Shown here: piece after piece, positions 21,819 to 36,807 of the stretch
Numbering within the stretch: position 1 is the stretch's first letter
How the letters are laid out: each line of letters starts with the position of its first letter
Origin: Hydractinia symbiolongicarpus
Taxonomy: Eukaryota > Cnidaria > Hydrozoa > Anthoathecata > Hydractiniidae
NCBI RefSeq assembly: GCF_029227915.1
Contig: NC_079886.1
Coordinates: forward strand, 25,956,501 to 26,020,500
Direction of reading: 5' to 3'
DNA: 64,000 nucleotides
Position numbers and translations under genes: made by a program
Notes under the pieces: generated by a model
Databases searched by the model: none
Told to the model about the DNA's origin: nothing
Seen by the model: only the letters and a program-made list of their open reading frames with translations

Positions 21819-24800
21819 TGTGACCTTACAAATGTGATGAATGAGACAATTGGACTCCATGAAATAACATTCTTCTTAAATTGGCATGATTGCCGGAACT
21901 CAGCGGTTAAACTGGGCGCTGCGGTAGCGCTTCATTTAAAAACGTAGATATATAATTCATTTTTTACTGTGGGACTAATCCTTGCCGCTATCGCACGCCG
22001 AAGAAGTTGAGACATTTTTGAAAACTACATTTTGTTGACTTTCTAACGGTATCAGCCCGTTTCAGTTACAACAGTTGAGTCACATATTCGTACCAAAATG
22101 TACTTAGCGATATTTTTCTGATATTACTAGATTGCATCGCTTTTAACAGTGAAACGATTGACTGTGGGACTTAATTGAACTGATTTTGGACTTTAACTTT
22201 ATAAATGCAATAATTGAGAGAATTGAACTCCAAGAAATAAAATTATTCTAAATTTGACATGATTGCTAGAACTCAGCGATTACACTGGGCGCTGTGGTAG
22301 CGCTTCATTTAAAAATGTAGATATGTAAGTCGTTTTTTACTGTGGGACCAATCCTAGCCGTTATCGCACGCTGAAGAAATTGAAAAAGTTTCAAAAACTA
22401 CATTTCACTGACTTTCTTACGGTGTCAGCCCGTTTCAGTTACAACAGTTGGGTCACATTTTCGTACCAACATGTATTTAGCGATATTTTTCTGATACTAC
22501 TACGTTGCATCGGTTTTAACAGTGAAACAATTGACTGTGGGACTTAATTGAACTGATTTTGGACTGTGACCTGACAAATGTGATGAATGAGACAATTGGA
22601 CTCCATGAAATAACATTCTTCTTAAATTGGCATAATTGCCGGATCTCAGCGGTTTAACTGGGCGCTGTTGTAGCGCTACATTTAAAAATGTAGATATATA
22701 ATTCATTTTTTACTGTGGGACTAATCCTAGCCGCTATCGCATGCCGAAGCAGTTGAGACATTTTTGAAAACTACATTTTATTGACTTTCTAACGGTATCA
22801 GCCCGTTTCAGTTACAACAGTTGGGTCACATTTTCGTACCAACATGTATTTAGCGACATTTTTCTGATATTACTAGGTTGCATCGGTTTTAACAGTGAAA
22901 CAATTGACTGTGGGACTTAATTGAACTGATTTTGGACTATAACTTTATAAATGCAATAATTGAGAGAATTGAACTCCAAGAAATAAAATTATTCTAAATT
23001 TGACATGATTGCTAGAACTCAGCGATTACACTGGGCGCTGTGGTAGCGCTTCATTTAAAAATGTAGATATGTAAGTCGTTGTTTACTGTGGGACCAATCC
23101 TAGCCGTTATCGCACGCTGAAGAAATTGAGACAGTTTCAAAAACTACATTTCATTGACTTTCTTACGGTGTCAGCCCGTTTCAGTTACAACAGTTGGGTC
23201 ACATTTTCGTACCAACATGTATTTAGCAATATTTTTCTGATACTACTAGGTTGCATCGGTTTTAACTGTGAAACAATTGACTGTGGGACTTAATTGAACT
23301 GATTTTGGACTGTGACCTGACAAATGTGATGAATGAGACAATTGGACTCCATGAGATAACACTCTTCTTAAACTGGCATGATTGCCTGTACTCAGCGATT
23401 AAACTGGGTGCTGTGGTAGCGCTTCATTTAAAAATGCAGATAAATAAGTCATTTTTTACTGTAGGGCCAATCCTAGCTGTTATCACACGCTGAAGAAATA
23501 GATACAGTTTCAAAAACTACATTTCATTTGTTTTCTAACGGTATCAGCCCGTTTCAGTTACAACAGTTGGGTCACATTTTCGTACCAACATGTATTTAGC
23601 GATGATTTTCTGATATTACTAGGCTGCATGGCTTTCAACAGTGAAACGATTGACTGTGGGACTTAATTGAACTGATTTTGGACTGTGACCTTACAAATGT
23701 GATGAATGAGACAATTGGACTCCATGAAATAACATTCTTCTTAAATTGGCATGATTGCCGGAACTCATCGGTTAAACTGGGCGCTGTGGTAGCTCTTCAT
23801 TTAAAAATGTAGATATATAATTCATTTTTTACTGTGGGACTAATCCTAGCCGCTATCGCACGCCGAAGAAGTTGAGACATTTTTGAAAACTACATTTTAT
23901 TGACTTTCTAACGGTATCAGTCCGTTTCAGTTACAACAGTTGGGTCACATTTTCGTACCAAAATGTACTTAGCGATATTTTTCTGATATTACTAGGTTGA
24001 ATCGCTTTTAACAGTGACCGATTGACTGTGGGACTTAATTGAACTTATTTTGGACTTTAACTTTATAAATGCAATAATTGAGAGAATTAAACTCCAAGAA
24101 ATAAAATTATTCTAAATTTGACATGATTGCTAGAACTCAGCGATTACACTGGGCGCTGTGGTAGCGCTTCATTTAAAAATGTAGATATGTAAGTCGTTTT
24201 TTACTGTGGGACCAATCCTAGCCGTTTTCGCACGCTGAAGAAATTGAGACAGTTTCAAAAACTACATTTCATTGACTTTCTTACGGTGTCAGCCCGTTTC
24301 AGTTACAACAGTTGGGTCACATTTTCGAACCAACATGTATTTAGCGATATTTTTCTGATACTACTAGGTTGCATCGGTTTGAACAGTGAAACAATTGACT
24401 GTGGGACTTAATTGAACTGATTTTGGACTGTGACCTTACAAATGTGATGAATGAGACAATTGGACTCTATGAAATAACATTCTTCTTAAATTGGCATAAT
24501 TGCCGGATCTCAGCGGTTTAACTGGGCGCTGTGGTAGCGCTACATTTAAAAATGTAGATATATAATTCATTTTTTACTGTGGGACTAATCCTAGCCGCTA
24601 TCGCACGCCGAAGCAGTTGAGACATATTTGAAAACTACATTTTATTGACTTTCTAACGGTATCAGCCCGTTTCAGTTACAACAGTTGGGTCACATTTTCG
24701 TACCAACATGTATTTAGCGACATTTTTCTGATACTACTAGGTTGCATCGGTTTTAACAGTGAAACAATTGACTGTGGGACTTAATTGAACTGATTTTGGC

Positions 24801-27564
24801 CTGTGACCTTACAAATGTGATGAATGAGACAATTGGACTCCATGAAATAACATTCTTCTTAAATTGGCATGATTGCCGGAACTCAGCGGTTTAACTGGGC
24901 GCTGTGGTAGCGCTTCATTTAAAAATGTAGATATATAATTCATTTTTTACTGTGGGACTAATCCTAGCCGCTATCGCACGCCGAAGCAGTTGAGACATTT
25001 TTGAAAACTACATTTTATTGACTTTCTAACGGTATCAGTCCGTTTCAGTTACAACAGTTGGGTCACATTTTCGTACCAAAATGTACTTAGCGATATTTTT
25101 CTGATATTACTAGGTTGCATCGCTTTTAACAGTGAAACGATTGACTGTGGGACTTAATTGAACTGATTTTGGACTTTAACTTTATAAATGCAATAATTGA
25201 GAGAATTGAACTCCAAGAAATAAAATTATTCTAAATTTGACATGATTGCTAGAACTCAGCGATTACACTGGGCGCTGTGGTAGCGCTTCATTTAAAAATG
25301 TATATATGTAAGTCGTTTTTTACTGTGGGACCAATCCTAGCCGTTATCGCACGCTGAAGAAATTGAGACAGTTTCAAAAACTACATTTCATTGACTTTCT
25401 TACGGTGTCAGCCCGTTTCAGTTACAACAGTTGGGTCACATTTTCGTACCAACATGTATTTAGCGATATTTTTCTGATACTACTAGGTTGCATCGGTTTT
25501 AACAGTGAAACAATTGACTGTGGGACTTAATTGAACTGATTTTGGACTGTGACCTGACAAATGTGATGAATGAGACAATTGGACTCCATGAGATAACACT
25601 CTTCTTAAACTGGCATGATTGCCTGTACTCAGCGATTAAACTGGGTGCTGTGGTAGCGCTTCATTTAAAAATGCAGATAAATAAGTCATTTTTTACGGTA
25701 GGGCCAATCCTAGCTGTTATCGCACGCTGAAGAAATAGATACAGTTTCAAAAACTACATTTCATTTGTTTTCTAACGGTATCAGCCCGTTTCAGTTACAA
25801 CAGTTGGGTCACATTTTCGTACCAACATGTATTTAGCGATGATTTTCTGATATTACTAGGTTGCATGGCTTTCAACAGTGAAACGATTGACTGTGGGACT
25901 TAATTGAACTGATTTTGGACTGTGACCTTACAAATGTGATGAATGAGACAATTGGACTCCATGAAATAACATTCTTCTTAAATTGGCATGATTGCCGGAA
26001 CTCAGCGGTTAAACTGGGCGCTGTGGTAGCGTTTCATTTAAAAATGTAGATATATAATTCATTTTTTACTGTGGGACTAATTCTAGCCGCTATCGCACGC
26101 CGAAGAAGTTGAGACATTTTTGAAAACTACATTTCATTGACTTTCTTACGGTGTCAGCCCGTTTCAGTTACAAAGTCGGGTCACACTTTCGTACCAACAT
26201 GTATTGAGCGATATTTTTCTGATATTACTAGGTTGCATCGCTTTTAACAGTGAAACGATTGACTGTGGGACTTAATTGAACTGATTTTGGACTGTGACCT
26301 TACAAATGTGATGAATGAGACAATTGGACTTCATGAAATAACATTCTTCTTAAATTGGCATGATTTCCGGAACTCAGCGGTTAAACTGGGCGCTGTGGTA
26401 GCGCTTCAATTAAAAATTCAGATATATAAGTCATTTTTTACTGTGGGATCAATCCTAGCCGCTATCGCACGTCGAAGAAATTGAGAGATTTTCAAAAACT
26501 ACATTTCATTGACTTTCTAACGGTATCAGTCCGTTTCAGTTACAACACTTGGGTCACATTTTTGTACCAACATGTATTTAGCGATATATTTCTGATTAGG
26601 TTGCATCGCTTTTAACAGTGAAACAATTGACTGTGGGACTTAATTGAACTGATTTTGGACTGTGACCTGACAAATGTGATGAATGAGACAATTGGACTCC
26701 ATGAAATACCATTCTTCTTGTACTCAGCGATTAAACTGGGTGCTGCGGTAGCGCTTCATTTAAAAATGCAGATAAATAAGTCATTTTTCACTGTAGGACC
26801 AATCCTAGCTGTTATCGCACGCTGAAGAAATAGAGACAGTTTCAAAAACTACATTTCATTGGTTTTCTAACGGTATCAGTCCGTTTTAGTTACAACAGTT
26901 GGGTCACATTTTCGTACCAACATGTATTTAGCGATATTTTCTGATATTACTAGGTTGCATCGCTTTTAACAGTGAAACGATTGACTGTGGGACTTAATTG
27001 AACTGATTTTGGACTGTGACCTTACAAATGTGATGAATAAGACAATTGGAGTCCATGAAATAACATTTTTCTTAAATTGGCATGATTGCCGGAACTCAGC
27101 GGTTAAACTGGGCGCTGCGGTAGCGCTTCATTTAAAAACGTAGATATATAATTCATTTTACTGTGGGACTAATCCTAGCCGCTATCGCACGCCGAAGAAG
27201 TTGAGACATTTTTGAAAACTACATTTTATTGACTTTCTAACGGTATCAGTCCGTTTCAGTTACAACAGTTGAGTCACATTTTCGTACCAAAATGTACTTA
27301 GCGATATTTTTCTGATATTACTAGGTTGCATCGCTTTTAACAGTGAAACGATTGACTGTGGGACTTAATTGAACTGATTTTGGACTTTAACTTTATAAAT
27401 GCAATAATTGAGAGAATTGAATTCCAAGAAATAAAATTATTCTAAATTTGACATGATTGCTAGAACTCAGCGATTACACTGGGCGCTGTGGTAGCGCTTC
27501 ATTTAAAAATGTAGATATGTAAGTCGTTTTTTACTGTGGGACCAATCCTAGCCGTTATCGCACG
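21819..27564 (+). repeat. Satellite monomers, mosaic of at least three classes
   Basis: About fifteen monomers. Classes include GGACTGTGACC(T/G), GGACTTTAACTTTATAAATG with CAATAATTGAGAGAATTG, and the shortened GTACTCAG type. Monomers using CGCTATCGCACGCCGAAG and TTTTGAAAACTACATTTTATTG alternate with those using CGTTATCGCACGCTGAAG. Part of this region (about 22.95-24.66 kb) is the downstream copy of 17.4-19.1 kb. No gene seen; the open frames are repeat-derived. Confidence 0.9.
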
Positions 27565-28683
27565 CTGAAGAAATTGAAAAAGTTTCAAAAGTTACATTTC
27601 ATTGACTTTCTTACGGTGTCAGCCCGTTTCAGTTACAACAGTTGGGTCACATTTTCGTACCAACATGTATTTAGCGATATTTTTCTGATACTACTAGGTT
27701 GCATCGGTTTTAACAGTGAAACAATTAACTGTGGGACTTAATTGAACTGATTTTGGACTGTGACCTGACAAATGTGATGAATGAGACAATTGGACTCCAT
27801 GAGATAACACTCTTCTTAAACTGGCATGATTGCAGGAACTCATCGGTAAAAATGGGCGCTGTGGTAGCGCTTCATTTAAAAATGTAGATATATAATTCAT
27901 TTTTTACTGTGGGACTAATCCTAGCCGCTATCGCATGCCGAAGAAGTTGAGACATTTTTGAAAACTACATTTTATTGACTTTCTAACGGTATCAGTCCGT
28001 TTCAGTTACAACAGTTGGGTCACATTTTCGTACCAAAATGTACTTAGCGATATTTTTCTGATATTACTAGGTTGCATCGCTTTTAACAGTGAAACGATTG
28101 ACTGTGGGACTTAATTGAACTGATTTTGGACTATAACTTTATAAATGCAATAATTGAGAGAATTGAACTCCAAGAAATAAAATTATTCTAAATTTGACAT
28201 GATTGCTAGCACTCAGCGATTACACTGGGCGCTGTGGTAGCGCTTCATTTAAAAATGTAGATATGTAAGTCGTTTTTTACTGTGGGACCAATCCTAGCCG
28301 TTATCGCATGCTGAAGAAATTGAGACAGTTTCAAAAACTACATTTCATTGACTTTCTTACGGTGTCAGCCCGTTTCAGTTACAACAGTTGGGTCACATTT
28401 TCGTACCAACATGTATTTAGCGATATTTTTCTGATACTACTAGGTTGCATCGGTTTTAACAGTGAAACAATTGACTGTGGGACTTAATTGAACTGATTTT
28501 GGACTGTGACCTGACAAATGTGATGAATGAGACAATTGGACTCCATGAGATAACACTCTTCTTAAACTGGCATGATTGCCTGTACTCAGCGATTAAACTG
28601 GGTGCTGTGGTAGCGCTTCATTTAAAAATGCAGATAAATAAGTCATTTTTTACTGTAGGGCCAATCCTAGCTGTTATCGCACG
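27565..28683 (+). repeat. Higher-order repeat, 3 monomers, copy 1 (1119 bp)
   Basis: The block starts at TTGAAAAAGTTTCAAAAG and recurs immediately downstream with an offset of 1119 bp (three times 373). Shared rare variants include GCAGGAACTCATCGGTAAAA and GCATGCCGAAG. A single base differs near 28856 (GGGACCTAA versus GGGACTTAA). Confidence 0.9.
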
Positions 28684-29802
28684 CTGAAGAAATTGAAAAA
28701 GTTTCAAAAGTTACATTTCATTGACTTTCTTACGGTGTCAGCCCGTTTCAGTTACAACAGTTGGGTCACATTTTCGTACCAACATGTATTTAGCGATATT
28801 TTTCTGATACTACTAGGTTGCATCGGTTTTAACAGTGAAACAATTAACTGTGGGACCTAATTGAACTGATTTTGGACTGTGACCTGACAAATGTGATGAA
28901 TGAGACAATTGGACTCCATGAGATAACACTCTTCTTAAACTGGCATGATTGCAGGAACTCATCGGTAAAAATGGGCGCTGTGGTAGCGCTTCATTTAAAA
29001 ATGTAGATATATAATTCATTTTTTACTGTGGGACTAATCCTAGCCGCTATCGCATGCCGAAGAAGTTGAGACATTTTTGAAAACTACATTTTATTGACTT
29101 TCTAACGGTATCAGTCCGTTTCAGTTACAACAGTTGGGTCACATTTTCGTACCAAAATGTACTTAGCGATATTTTTCTGATATTACTAGGTTGCATCGCT
29201 TTTAACAGTGAAACGATTGACTGTGGGACTTAATTGAACTGATTTTGGACTATAACTTTATAAATGCAATAATTGAGAGAATTGAACTCCAAGAAATAAA
29301 ATTATTCTAAATTTGACATGATTGCTAGAACTCAGCGATTACACTGGGCGCTGTGGTAGCGCTTCATTTAAAAATGTAGATATGTAAGTCGTTTTTTACT
29401 GTGGGACCAATCCTAGCCGTTATCGCATGCTGAAGAAATTGAGACAGTTTCAAAAACTACATTTCATTGACTTTCTTACGGTGTCAGCCCGTTTCAGTTA
29501 CAACAGTTGGGTCACATTTTCGTACCAACATGTATTTAGCGATATTTTTCTGATACTACTAGGTTGCATCGGTTTTAACAGTGAAACAATTGACTGTGGG
29601 ACTTAATTGAACTGATTTTGGACTGTGACCTGACAAATGTGATGAATGAGACAATTGGACTCCATGAGATAACACTCTTCTTAAACTGGCATGATTGCCT
29701 GTACTCAGCGAATAAACTGGGTGCTGTGGTAGCGCTTCATTTAAAAATGCAGATAAATAAGTCATTTTTTACTGTAGGGCCAATCCTAGCTGTTATCGCA
29801 CG
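28684..29802 (+). repeat. Higher-order repeat, 3 monomers, copy 2 (1119 bp)
   Basis: Tandem copy of 27565-28683. It ends where GAAGAAATAGATACAGTTTC replaces GAAGAAATTGAAAAAG. Confidence 0.9.
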
Positions 29803-32800
29803 CTGAAGAAATAGATACAGTTTCAAAAACTACATTTCATTTGTTTTCTAACGGTATCAGCCCGTTTCAGTTACAACAGTTGGGTCACATTTTCGTACCA
29901 ACATGTATTTAGCGATATTTTTCTGATACTACTAGGTTGCAGCGGTTTTAACAGTGAAACAATTAACTGTGGGACTTAATTGAACTGATTTTGGACTGTG
30001 ACCTGACAAATGTGATGAATGAGACAATTGGACTCCATGAGATAACACTCTTCTTAAACTGGCATGATTGCCAGAACTCATCGGTTAAAATGGGCGCTGT
30101 GGTAGCGCTTCATTTAAAAATGTAGATATATAATTCATTTTTTACTGTGGGACTAATCCTAGCCGCTATCGCATGCCGAAGAAGTTGAGACATTTTTGAA
30201 AACTACATTTTATTGACTTTCTAACGGTATCAGTCCGTTTCAGTTACAACAGTTGGGTCACATTTTCGTACCAAAATGTACTTAGCGATATTTTTCTGAT
30301 ATTACTAGGTTGCATCGCTTTTAACAGTGAAACAATTGACTGTGGGACTTAATTGAACTGATTTTGGACTATAACTTTATAAATGCAATAATTGAGAGAA
30401 TTGAACTCCAAGAAATAAAATTATTCTAAATTTGACATGATTGCTAGAACTCAGCGATTACACTGGGCGCTGTGGTAGCGCTTCATTTAAAAATGTAGAT
30501 ATGTAAGTCGTTTTTTACTGTGGGACCAATCCTAGCCGTTATCGCACGCTGAAGAAATTGAGACAGTTTCAAAAACTACATTTCATTTGTTTTCTAACGG
30601 TATCAGCCCGTTTCAGTTACAACAGTTTGGTCACATTTTCGTATCAACATGTATTTAGCGATGATTTTCTGATATTACTAGGTTGCATCGCTTTTAACAG
30701 TGAAATGATTGACTGTGGGATTTAATTGAACTGATTTTGGACTTTAACTTTATCAATGTGATAATTGAGACAATTGGACTCCATGAATTAAAATTCTTCT
30801 TAAATTGGCATGATTGACGGACCTCATCGATTACACTGGGCGCTGCGGTAGCGCTTCATTTAAAAATGTAGATATATAACACATTTTTTACTGTGGGACC
30901 TATCCTAGCCGTTATCGCACACCGAAGAAGTTGAGACATTTTCGAAACCTACATTTCATTGATTTTCTAACGGTATCAGTCCGTTTCAGTTAGAACGCTT
31001 GGGTCACATTTTCGTACCAACATGTATTTAGCGATATGTTTCGGATATTACTAGGTTGCATCGCTTTTAACAGTGAAACAATTGAATGTGGGACTTAATT
31101 GAACTGATTTTGGACTTTAACTTTATAAATGCAATAATTGAGAGAATTGAACTCCAAGAAATAAAATTATTCTGAATTTGACGTGATTGCTAGAACTCAG
31201 CGACTACACTGCGCGCTGAGGTTAGCGCTTCATTTAAAAATGTAGATATGTAAGTCATTTTTTACTGTGGGACCAATCCTAACCGTTATCGCACGCTGAA
31301 GAAATTGAGACAGTTTCAAAAACTATATTTCATTGACTTTCTAACGGTGTCAGCCCGTTTGAGTTATAACAGTTGGGTCACATTTTCGTACCAACATGTA
31401 TTTAGCGATATTTTTCTGATATTACTAGGTTGCATCGCTTTTAATAGTGAAACGATTGACTGTGGGACTTAATTGAACTGATTTTGGACTGTGACCTTAC
31501 AAATGTGATGAATGAGACAATTGAACTCCATGAAATAACATTCTTCTTAAATTGGCATGATTGCCGGAACTCAGCGGATAAACTGGGCGCTGTGGTAGCG
31601 CTTCATTTAAAAATGTATATATATAAGTCATTTTTTACTGTAGGGCCAATCCTAGCTGTTATCGCACGCTGAAGAAATAGATACAGTTTCAGAAACTACA
31701 TTTCATTTGTTTTCTAACGGTATCAGCCCGTTTCAGTTACAACAGTTGGGTCACATTTTCGTATCAACATGTATTTAGCGATGATTTTCTGATATTACTA
31801 GGTTGCATCGCTTTTAACAGTGAAATGATTGACTGTGGGATTTAATTGAACTGATTTTGGACTTTAACTTTATCAATGTGATAATTGAGACAATTGGACT
31901 CCATGAATTAAAATTCTTCTTAAATTGGCATGATTGACGGAACTCATCGATTACACTGGGCGCTGTGGTAGCGCTTCATTTAAAAATGTAGATATATAAG
32001 ACATTTTTTACTGTGGGACTAATCCTAGCCGCTATCGCATGCCGAAGAAGTTGAGACATTTTTGAAAACTACATTTTATTGACTTTCTAACGGTATCAGT
32101 CCGTTTCAGTTACAACAGTTGGGTCACATTTTCGTACCAACATGTATTTAGCGATATTTTTCTGATATTACTAGGTTGCATCGCTTTTAACAGTGAAACA
32201 ATTGACTGTGGGACTTAATTGAACTGATTTTGGACTATAACTTTATAAATGCAATAATTGAGAGAATTGAACTCCAAGAAATAAAATTATTCTAAATTTG
32301 ACATGATTGCTAGAACTCAGCGATTACACTGGGCGCTGTGGTAGCGCTTCATTTAAAAATGTATATATATAAGTCATTTTTTACTGTAGGGCCAATCCTA
32401 GCTGTTATCGCACGCTGAAGAAATAGATACAGTTTCAGAAACTACATTTCATTTGTTTTCTAACGGTATCAGCCCGTTTCAGTTACAACAGTTGGGTCAC
32501 ATTTTCGTATCAACATGTATTTAGCGATGATTTTCTGATATTACTAGGTTGCATCGCTTTTAACAGTGAAATGATTGACTGTGGGATTTAATTGAACTGA
32601 TTTTGGACTTTAACTTTATCAATGTGATAATTGAGACAATTGGACTCCATGAATTAAAATTCTTCTTAAATTGGCATGATTGACGGAACTCATCGATTAC
32701 ACTGGGCGCTGTGGTAGCGCTTCAATTAAAAATGTAGATATGTAAGACATTTTTTACTGTGGGACCTATCCTAGCCGTTATCGCTTGCCGAAGAAGTTGA

Positions 32801-34655
32801 GACATTTTCGAAACCTACATTTCATTGATTTTCTAACGGTATCAGTCCGTTTCAGTTAGAACGCTTGGGTCACATTTTCGTACCAACATGTATTTAGCGA
32901 TATGTTTCGGATATTACTAGGTTGCATCGCTTTTAACAGTGAAACAATTGAATGTGGGACTTAATTGAACTGATTTTGGACTTTAACTTTATAAATGCAA
33001 TAATTGAGAGAATTGAACTCCAAGAAATAAAATTATTCTGAATTTGACGTGATTGCTAGAACTCAGCGACTACACTGCGCGCTGAGGTTAGCGCTTCATT
33101 TAAAAATGTAGATATGTAAGTCATTTTTTACTGTGGGACCTATCCTAGCCGTTATCGCACACCGAAGAAGTTGAGACATTTTCGAAACCTACATTTCATT
33201 GATTTTCTAACGGTATCAGTCCGTTTCAGTTAGAACGCTTGGGTCACATTTTCGTACCAACATGTATTTAGCGATATGTTTCGGATATTACTAGGTTGCA
33301 TCGCTTTTAACAGTGAAACAATTGAATGTGGGACTTAATTGAACTGATTTTGGACTTTAACTTTATAAATGCAATAATTAAGAGAATTGAACTCCAAGAA
33401 ATAAAATTATTCTGAATTTGACGTGATTGCTAGAACTCAGCGACTACACTGCGCGCTGAGGTTAGCGCTTCATTTAAAAATGTAGATATGTAAGTCATTT
33501 TTTACTGTGGGACCAATCCTAACCGTTATCGCACGCTGAAGAAATTGAGACAGTTTCAAAAACTATATTTCATTGACTTTCTAACGGTGTCAGCCCGTTT
33601 GAGTTATAACAGTTGGGTCACATTTTCGTACCAACATGTATTTAGCGATATTTTTCTGATATTACTAGGTTGCATCGCTTTTAATAGTGAAACGATTGAC
33701 TGTGGGACTTAATTGAACTGATTTTGGACTGTGACCTTACAAATGTGATGAATGAGACAATTGGACTCCATGAAATAACATTCTTCTTAAATTGGCATGA
33801 TTGCCGGAACTCAGCGGATAAACTGGGCGCTGTGGTAGCGCTTCATTTAAAAATGTATATATATAAGTCATTTTTTACTGTAGGGCCAATCCTAGCTGTT
33901 ATCGCACGCTGAAGAAATAGATACAGTTTCAGAAACTACCTTTCATTTGTTTTCTAACGGTATCAGCCCGTTTCAGTTACAACAGTTGGGTCACATTTTC
34001 GTATCAACATGTATTTAGCGATGATTTTCTGATATTACTAGGTTGCATCGCTTTTAACAGTGAAATGATTGACTGTGGGATTTAATTGAACTGATTTTGG
34101 ACTTAAACTTTATCAATGTGATAATTGAGACAATTGGACTCCATGAATTAAAATTCTTCTTAAATTGGCATGATTGACGGAACTCATCGATTACACTGGG
34201 CGCTGTGGTAGCGCTTCATTTAAAAATGTAGATATATAAGACATTTTTTACTGTGGGACCTATCCTAGCCGTTATCGCTTGCCGAAGAAGTTGAGACATT
34301 TTCGAAACCTACATTTCATTGATTTTTTAACGGTATCAGTCCGTTTCAGTTAGAACGCTTGGGTCACATTTTCGTACCAACATGTATTTAGCGATATGTT
34401 TCGGATATTACTAGGTTGCATCGCTTTTAACAGTGAAACAATTGAATGTGGGACTTAATTGAACTGATTTTGGACTTTAACTTTATAAATGCAATAATTG
34501 AGAGAATTGAACTCCAAGAAATAAAATTATTCTGAATTTGACGTGATTGCTAGAACTCAGCGACTACACTGCGCGCTGAGGTTAGCGCTTCATTTAAAAA
34601 TGTAGATATGTAAGTCATTTTTTACTGTGGGACCAATCCTAACCGTTATCGCACG
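29803..34655 (+). repeat. Satellite monomers with 2240-bp higher-order spacing
   Basis: About thirteen monomers. The rare combination CCTAACCGTTATCGC with GAGTTATAACAGTTGGG occurs near 31279 and 33519, 2240 bp apart (six monomers). A characteristic altered dyad, TGCGCGCTGAGGTTAGCGC, first appears here (31209, 33079, 33451, 34571) and persists to the right. Some sub-blocks match at a different offset (for example 34260 resembles 32760), so the array is a mosaic and not a simple repeat. Confidence 0.85.
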
Positions 34656-36807
34656 CTGAAGAAATTGAGACAGTTTCAAAAACTACATTTCATTGACTTT
34701 CTAACGGTGTCAGCCCGTTTGAGTTATAACAGTTGGGTCACATTTTCGTACCAACATGTATTTAGCGATATTTTTCTGATATTACTAGGTTGCATCGCTT
34801 TTAATAGTGAAACGATTGACTGTGGGACTTAATTGAACTGATTTTGGACTGTGACCTTACAAATGTGATGAATGAGACAATTGGACTCCATGAAATAACA
34901 TTCTTCTTAAATTGGCATGATTGCCGGAACTCAGCGGATAAACTGGGCGCTGTGGTAGCGCTTCATATAAAAATGTAGATATATAAGTCATTTTTTACTG
35001 TGGGACCAATCCTAGCCGTTATTGCACGCCAAAGAAGTTGAGACATTTTCGAAAACTACAATTCATTGATTTTCTAACGGTATCAGTCCGTTTCAGTTAG
35101 AACGCTTGGGTCACATTTTCGTACCAACATGTATTTAGCGATATTTTTCTGATATTACTAGGTTGAATCGCTTTTAACAGTGAAACAATTGACTGTGGGA
35201 CTTAATTGAACTCATTTTGGACTGTGACCTTACAAATGTGATGAATGAGACAATTGGACTCCATGAGATAACATTCTTCTTAAATTGGCATGATTGCCGG
35301 AACTCAGCGATTACACTGGGCGCTGTGGTAGTTTCAAAAACTAAATTTCATTGACTTTCTAACGGTATCAGTCCGTTTCAGTTACAACAGTTGCGTCAAG
35401 TATTCGTACCAACATGTATTTAGCGATATTTTTCTGATATTACTTGGTTGCATCGCTTTTAACAGTGAAACGATTGACTGTGGGACTTAATTAAACTGAT
35501 TTTGGACTGTGACCTTACAAATGTGATGAATATGACAATTGGACTCCATGAAATAACATTCTTCTTAAATTGGCATGATTGCCGGAACTCAGCGACTACA
35601 CTGCGCGCTGAGGTTAGCGCTTCATTTAAAAATGTAGATATGTAAGTCATTTTTTACTGTGGGACCAATCCTAACCGTTATCGCACGCTGAAGAAATTGA
35701 GACAGTTTCAAAAACTATATTTCATTGACTTTCTAACGGTGTCAGCCCGTTTGAGTTATAACAGTTGGGTCACATTTTCGTACCAACATGTATTTAGCGA
35801 TATTTTTCTGATATTACTAGGTTGCATCGCTTTTAATAGTGAAACGATTGACTGTGGGACTTAATTGAACTGATTTTGGACTGTGACCTTACAAATGTGA
35901 TGAATGAGACAATTGGACTCCATGAAATAACATTCTTCTTAAATTGGCATGATTGCCGGTACTCAGCGGATAAACTGGGCGCTGTGGTAGCGCTTCATTT
36001 AAAAGTGTAGATATATTAGTCATTTTTTACTGTGGGACCAAACTTAGCCGTTATCCCACGCTGAAGAAATAGAGACAGTTTCAAAAACTTCATTTCATTG
36101 ACTTTCTAACGGTATCAGTCCGTTTCTGTTACAACGGTTGCGTCACATATTTGTACCAACATGTATTTAGCAATATTTTTCTGATATTACTAGGTTGCAT
36201 CGCTTTTAACAGTGAAATGATTGACTGTGGGATTTAATTGAACTGATTTTGGACTTTAACTTTATCAATGTGATAATTGAGACAATTGGACTCCATGATT
36301 TAACATTCTTCTTAAATTGGCATGATTGACGGAACTCATCGATTACACTGGGCGCTGTGGTAGCGCTTCATTTAAAAATGTAGATATATAAGACATTTTT
36401 TACTGTGGGACCTATACTAGCCGTTATCGCACGCCGAAGAAGTTGAGACATTTTCAAAACCTACATTTCATTGATTTTCTAACGGTATCAGTCCGTTTCA
36501 GTTAGAACGCTTGAGTCACATTTTCGTACCAACATGTATTTAGCGATATTTTTCGGATATTACTAGGTTGCATCGCTTTTAACAGTGAAACAATTGAATG
36601 TGGGACTTAATTGAACTGATTTTGGACTTTAACTTTATAAATGCAATAATTGAGAGAATTGAACTCCAAGAAATAAAATTATTCTGATTTTGACGTGATT
36701 GCTAGAACTCAGCGACTACACTGCGCGCTGAGGTTAGCGCTTCATTTAAAAATGTAGATATGTAAGTCATTTTTTACTGTGGGACCAATCCTAACCGTTA
36801 TCGCACG
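34656..36807 (+). repeat. Higher-order repeat, 2152 bp, copy 1
   Basis: Six monomers, one of which has lost about 86 bp at the GTGGTAG / TTTCAAAAAC join at 35331, giving 2152 bp. The variant CTTCATATAA is at 34961 and 37113. The left boundary is uncertain by about 100 bp because flanking monomers are themselves identical. The minus-strand 63-codon frame at 35459 is repeated at 37611 for this reason only. Confidence 0.87.
35328..35334 (+). repeat. Monomer deletion junction, duplicated at 37483
   Basis: GGGCGCTGTGGTAG runs straight into TTTCAAAAACTAAATTTC. The normal intervening segment from CGCTTCATTT to GAGACAG is missing, about 86 bp. AG is common to both edges. The same junction in both 2152-bp blocks shows that the deletion came before the block duplication. 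Confidence 0.85.
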
